Below, one piece after another: positions 58,923 to 64,000 of a stretch of 64,000 bases of DNA. Location: positions 21,899,249 through 21,963,248 of the forward strand of contig NC_049980.1 in assembly GCF_000003815.2 (NCBI RefSeq), read 5' to 3'. The DNA comes from Branchiostoma floridae. Its lineage: Eukaryota > Chordata > Leptocardii > Amphioxiformes > Branchiostomatidae. Within the stretch, counting starts at the first letter, position 1. Every line of letters starts with the position of its first letter. The position numbers and the translations under genes are program-made. The notes beneath the pieces were generated by a model. That model worked only from the letters and a program-made list of their open reading frames with translations. It had not been told where the DNA came from and searched no databases.

Positions 58923-61900
58923 ATGTCCATGCTCCACAGCCTTGCTGCTAGGCTGATTGCCTACTGTGATGTGCAGATAGGCCTCGTCCTTGTGTGTCTC
59001 CTTCTACTGACCTTCTGGTACCTCAGGCCTGGGAAGAACCTCCCCCCAGGGCCCTGGGGCTGGCCAGTCTTGGGACACATCCCCACACTTGGCAAGGTCA
59101 GTGCCTAAGATTTATAGCAGCCATTGGTTGACCCAATATCCACTATTTTGGTTCCATTTGTGACTATTAGCTACAAATAACCTTCTTAGTTTAGACTAGA
59201 TTAGATTAGACTAGGCTAACAGAAGGGTGTTGAAATACATTGTAGGTAGATCAGGCTAACAAAAGGGTGTTGGAACACAGAGGTTTCGGAAGACTCAGAG
59301 CACGGATGTCGAAACATAGGGAAGTGATAGCTGCCCTGAAATGCATTTATTATAATGTTAATTAGTGTCAACAGAACATGGCAACACCCAACAACAATAT
59401 GAAATCCGTAGTTCAAAACTTGTCCACTCCACCAGACTTATGTCTGCCATATTACAAAAAGTGATACACTAAATGCAGTATTTTCGGTGGTTGTACATTC
59501 ACGGTTGTCATGTTATTACTGCTTCAACGTGAACTCAAAACCACTGCGAAAATTTTTGTTCTCTTCAGGTTTTGGTCCAGAGGTTTATGATCAGGTCCGG
59601 ACCTGAACCTGATCCTTTATAGTCGACACCCTGACATAGTTTGGTTATTTAACCAATTTGATTAGAATAGAGAATTAAGCCTGATACATACACAGGACTA
59701 TAACTTTAAGTTTGTTGGTGAGATGACTTTCAAGACCAATATTGATATTTGAATTATTCCATAATGGTACTAACCTCATGATCAACTTGGATGTTTATTT
59801 TGTGGTAAATTATTGTTGACCTGTTGTTGCCCAAAGAAAGTAGAATATGAATTCAGAATAATCTAGACAATAAGTCTTACTTTATTTAACCTTTCTTGTA
59901 TAGATTACCTAATAATATATCTAAATAAAAATGAATGTATTTGTACATTGTTTGCATTTTGTTTAGGTTTCTGGGACTTAGGTTGTGGACTTAATGTTTA
60001 GTTTTGAACTCAGGTGACTATTCTAAAAGCAACCACTAGCACACTAAAAAGTCAATTATTTTTTCCAGCATCCACACCTAGTGTTGACCTCCATGAGGAA
60101 AAAGTATGGAGATGTGTTCAGCATCAGACTGGGACCAAAGGATGTTGTGGTACTCTGTAGCTATGACGCCATTCATGAAGCATTTGTCAAGAAAGGAGAA
60201 GACTTCTCAAGCCGACCGTCTTTGTATGTTTTTGATGAGATGGGTGAAACCAGAAATGGTAATCTTTCCTTTCACATTTTGTAGATAGGTTTTTCTAACT
60301 TTTTCTTATTGAACTACATTAATTGTACAAGCTTACATGTTTATTTGTAAAATTTTCATTTGTAAAATGGTGTCTTCTTACTGCTTCTTACTGGCGGTAA
60401 GAAACAGTAAGAACAACATTTTACTGTGGAAAACTCTGCCAGTAACTTATGTATATGTTGACTTTAATCAGATTTTGAAGAGATACGGTGCATGCTCAGA
60501 AGAGGCCTACAATACAACAAAGCAGTTCCACAAATACTGTCTCACAAAGTGACCAGCTAATTAATAACATACAGGAACTTCAAGTAACAATTTTCTAAAG
60601 TACATTTATCACCCTTTCACCTCTACATACTGTAATTCCTGATTTTTTCACTGTAATGTTATGTTCACTGTTTTCACGGTGACGACTGTAACGTGAACTT
60701 ATCATTACCGATAAAAAATAATTCACAGACTTTTTTCATGTGCACTTGCCTCGACAGTGAACATATAGTTCCGAGAACAAGTTCAATTTTCTCAGACCGT
60801 GAAAATTTGGTACCGTGAAGATAAAGTGATTTACAGTATACAAATGTCTATTGTTATCATTCAATCTGATATAAATGTTATATTCCATTTTCCCTTCTTT
60901 TACTGCAGGGCTAGTCTTCACTCCATATGGCTCATTTTGGAAGCAGCAGCGAAAGTTTGCACTCAAAAGCCTGCGTGATTTTGGATTTGGAAAACGCAGC
61001 TTGGAAGGCAAGATATTGGAGGAGGCTGAACGTCTGAAGGAAGAAATCCTACAGACAGCCAACACACCCTTCAATGTCAGGCCCCTTCTTCAAAATGCTG
61101 TTGGCAATGTCATCTGCTCAATTGTCTTTGGAGCACGGTTTGATTACAACGACCCAAAATTTAACTACTTGATGGAAAGGATCAATCAAAACTTTGGAGA
61201 ACAGGACTTGGCTGGAGTGACCAACTTCTTCCCCTGGTTACGACACATCCCTGCAGTCAGGAAGGCTGTAGACAAGGTACTAAAGAATGCAGAAGAAGTA
61301 AAAGATACTCTACACGAACTCATGATAGAACACAAGAACACATTTGACCCCTCTAACATTCGTGACTTCATTGATAGCTATCTGCTGGAGATGAATCGAC
61401 AAGATGAAGAAGGGCCCCAGGAAGGATTTGACGAGAATCAGCTTAGCCATGCGATTTCAGACCTATTTGTTGCTGGGTCCGAGACCACATCCACCACTCT
61501 GAGATGGGCACTGCTGTATATGGTGCTGTACCCTGAGGTACAGCAGAAGGTACAGGAGGAGATTGACAGCGTGGTTGGACCTGACACAGCCCTATCAATC
61601 ACACAACGCAGTCAGCTGCCCTACACAGAGGCTGTTATTGCAGAGGTCATGCGCATCAGCCCAATTGCAGCCATGGGAGCCATTCATGCCACATCCAACG
61701 ATGCCAACCTCTTTGGTTACGAGATCCCAGAAGGCACCATGATTTTCCCTCTGACATGGTCAGTTTTCTATGACCCTGTGCACTACCCTGAGCCTGAGAT
61801 CTTCAAGCCCCAGAGGTTTCTGGGTGAACATGGGCAGTTTGTCAAGGATCAAACATTCATTCCTTTTTCCATAGGTAAGGCTGACTTATGTCAAAATTGT

Positions 61901-63871
61901 TTCTCTATGTACAGTAAACTACTTATGGGAAGCATTAAATCAAATGTAGATGGACTGCAATCATCAGATACACAGAATAGGCAGAATCCTTCCTTACCAT
62001 ATGTTAGGCAAGCAAGCTCCTTATTTTTCAAATTAAACAATATCTAACATGCATGTGTTTGAGTTTATACAATGGTTATGTCAACTTATCAATATGTCAA
62101 ACAGCTTGCAGCCTAATGGCTGAATTGGTGTAGTAACATTACATTTGGAGTTAAGTAAAGCGCAGTAAAATTACTAACACATGCGCAGTAAAATTACTAA
62201 CACATACAATAACAAGTGTAGTTACCTTTGCCAGAATGGCTAAGGTTATGTTTTGGGCTTGTGAGTCTGTGTGTGTGTGTGTCTGTCTGTTAACAGCATA
62301 ACTCAAGAAGTCTAGGATGGATCCCGATAATATTTGGTAGGTGGGTAGGGGTCGGGAAAACGAAGGTCAAGTTCGATAATGGGCCCCCTAGCGGCTTGCT
62401 AAGGTACTGCAGCAGAACCTCAATTTTTGATATCTCGTGTTCTGGACATGCTGTGATCATGATTTTTGAGTGGTAAATAGCCCTCAAGGCAGAGAGTAAG
62501 TGCTGTGAGTTTGGGCCCCCTAGCGGCTTTTTTGGAACTGCAGGCGCCGGTTTCCTTTCAAACTTTGGATGAGAATAACTCTACAACGTGTTGACGGATC
62601 GTCATTATTTTTGGTATGTAGATAGAATGAGTGATGACTTACATAATGGTATACTAATTATGCAAATCAGCAGCTAATTTGCATAATTAATGAGGAAAAA
62701 TTATAAATCCACTACATTCCATGATAGGACTTTCAAACTTGTCACATATGTAGCTGGGAAGGAGAGAAATGTCGACAGATATCAATTATGCAAATGATGA
62801 CCTCATTTGCATAATTAATGAGAAAATATGAACATGTTGACGGATCATCATGTTTTTTGTATGTAGGTAGCGTAAGTGAAGACCTACATAATCAGATAAC
62901 AATTATGCAAATCAACAGCTAATTTGCATAATTAATGAGGATATTTTATAAATTCACTACATTCCATGATAGGGCTTTAAAACTTGTCACATATGTAGCT
63001 GAGAAAGAGAGAAATGTCAATACATATTTATCATGCAAATGATGATCTCATTTGCATAATTAATGAGAAAATATTAACGTGTTGACGGATCGTCATGATT
63101 TTCGGCATGTAGATAGCCTAAATGAAGACTTATATAATGTGATACTTATTATGCAAGTTAACAGCTAATTTGCATAATTGATTAGGAAAAGTTCATAAAT
63201 CCACTGCATTCCATTATAGTACTTTCATCAAAGTTGTCACATGTGTAACTGAGAAAGAGGGAAGAGAGTAAGAGGTGTATTTAAAGACTTTGAAAGAGAA
63301 TAAGTCAAGAATGGATCAAAGGATCATCATGATTTTTGGTATGCTGATAGCTTAAGTAATGCTTGATACAATTTGATATCAATTAATTGTAAATTGGGAT
63401 CTAATTTGCATAATAAATGCCGAAATTTTATAATCCAACTCCAAGCATTTAATTATAAAGAAAATGAAATGAGTAACGCATTTGTCTACAGACATCATTC
63501 TACATAACAAACCTGGTTTATTTGGCAAAGGTATGTGTTCGTGGAACTCTAGTTTAAAATACATTTAGTTTGTTAGATACTTAAAGTCCCAAGCACTAGT
63601 TTGGACTTGTACAATGTACCCTCTTCTTTACAGTACCGTGAGTTGCTGGTGTGTTTGTCAACAAAGTTTCCCTTTTGTCCCAACAGGGCGTCGCATTTGC
63701 TTGGGAGAAAATCTGGCCAAGATGGAGCTGTTCCTGTTCTTCACCCACCTGCTGCAGCACTTCACTTTCAAGCTGCCAGATGGAGCAGCTAAACCATCTA
63801 CTGTAGGGATCCAAGGGTTTGCAACCTACAGCCCTGTGTACTATGAGCTGTGTGCTATTAAACGAGAATAA
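58923..63871 (+). CDS. Cytochrome P450, CYP2 clan (CYP2U1-like), second copy, 504 aa
   Basis: Paralogue of the minus-strand P450. Exons: 58923-59096, 60069-60258, 60909-61874, 63687-63871, i.e. 174, 190, 966 and 185 bases, identical to the other copy. Seen: the anchor segment, [24 protein letters not shown]-helix [21 protein letters not shown], and heme motif FSIGRRICLG formed across the last junction. A spliced 5' UTR is likely (acceptor TTTTTCAG at 58900). The two proteins are nearly identical over long stretches but differ around substrate-recognition regions, e.g. [13 protein letters not shown] here against [13 protein letters not shown]. Intron 3 (1.8 kb) is filled with a tandem repeat. 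If the ROCO kinase gene is intact, this gene is nested in it on the opposite strand. Confidence 0.93.
60628..60838. repeat. MITE-like element, reverse-orientation copy of 32964-33160
   Basis: Runs from TACTGTAATTCCTGATTTTT to GATTTACAGTA in intron 2 of P450 copy 2. It contains CACGGTGACGACTGTAACGT and TTGGTACCGTGAA, which are reverse complements of words in the SPG21-intron copy. Confidence 0.75.
62580..63420. repeat. Diverged tandem repeat, unit about 240 bases, about four copies (P450 intron 3)
   Basis: Units begin with GTTGACGGATCGTCAT-like words near 62590, 62832 and 63078, and a more diverged one near 63310. Each contains GCTAATTTGCATAATTAATG and, in most, CACTACATTCCATGATAGG. A further decayed unit may precede at about 62310. 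Confidence 0.8.
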
Positions 63872-64000
63872 TTACCCACAGGCCACAGCACTACCATTTT
63901 GTCTATTGAACTGCCTTTGTCATAGTACAAAACATTTAACAATTAGTTTTCATGGTAATCACACCAATGTAAGCAAAGGGCCTATTTGAGAATATCATAA

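Noticed and set aside
61875-62047. Reading frame continuing past the third P450 exon
   Set aside because: It starts with a GTAAGG donor, loses similarity to P450s and lacks the heme-binding cysteine, which is supplied by the exon at 63687. It is intron read-through.

Overview
This is a stretch of animal (intron-rich eukaryotic) nuclear DNA, most probably from a lancelet (Branchiostoma) or a close invertebrate deuterostome. The evidence is short-to-medium introns with GT-AG (plus rare AT-AC and GC-AG) borders, single-copy orthologues close to human proteins, a CYP2-clan pair, and many small non-autonomous DNA-transposon-like elements. The species name is an inference; the gene identities rest on protein-level similarity to families I know. 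Two 100-base N runs mark assembly gaps.

Layout. 1-13942 (minus): importin-11 (IPO11), 31 coding exons, with only the last roughly ten residues cut off by the window edge. 13943-15926: divergent intergenic region with a pyrimidine-rich minisatellite, a CpG-rich promoter-like segment and an inserted inverted-repeat element. 15927-25168 (plus): zinc transporter ZnT5 (SLC30A5), 16 exons. 27364-29276 (plus): a compact Pygopus (PHD finger, Wnt co-activator). 30971-35658 (plus): maspardin (SPG21), carrying a tandemly duplicated, apparently mutually exclusive exon. 38131-38475 (minus): mitochondrial ribosomal protein bL34m (MRPL34), divergent from ABHD8 (plus, 40050-45336). 48305-50951 (minus) and 58923-63871 (plus): two CYP2-clan P450 genes with identical exon lengths in inverted orientation. 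Between them lies the 3' half of a LRRK1-like ROCO kinase (minus, 52662-57726), comprising the kinase C-lobe and the WD40-like C-terminus.

The genes are housekeeping or signalling functions with no operon-like logic, but the gene content is informative. The human relatives map, from memory, to 5q12-13 (IPO11, SLC30A5), 15q and 1q21 (PYGO1/2, SPG21, LRRK1) and 19p13 (MRPL34, ABHD8). These are four arms usually treated as one quadruplicated ancestral chordate linkage group. MRPL34-ABHD8 is also a neighbouring pair in human.

Most notable points: a tandem exon duplication in SPG21 with a 60-base separating intron; one AT-AC and one GT-AG U12-type intron in two adjacent divergent genes; a GC-AG intron in SLC30A5; a P450 gene that must be nested inside the ROCO kinase gene if that gene is intact; and at least ten inverted-repeat (MITE-like) elements, one of which abuts a splice acceptor.
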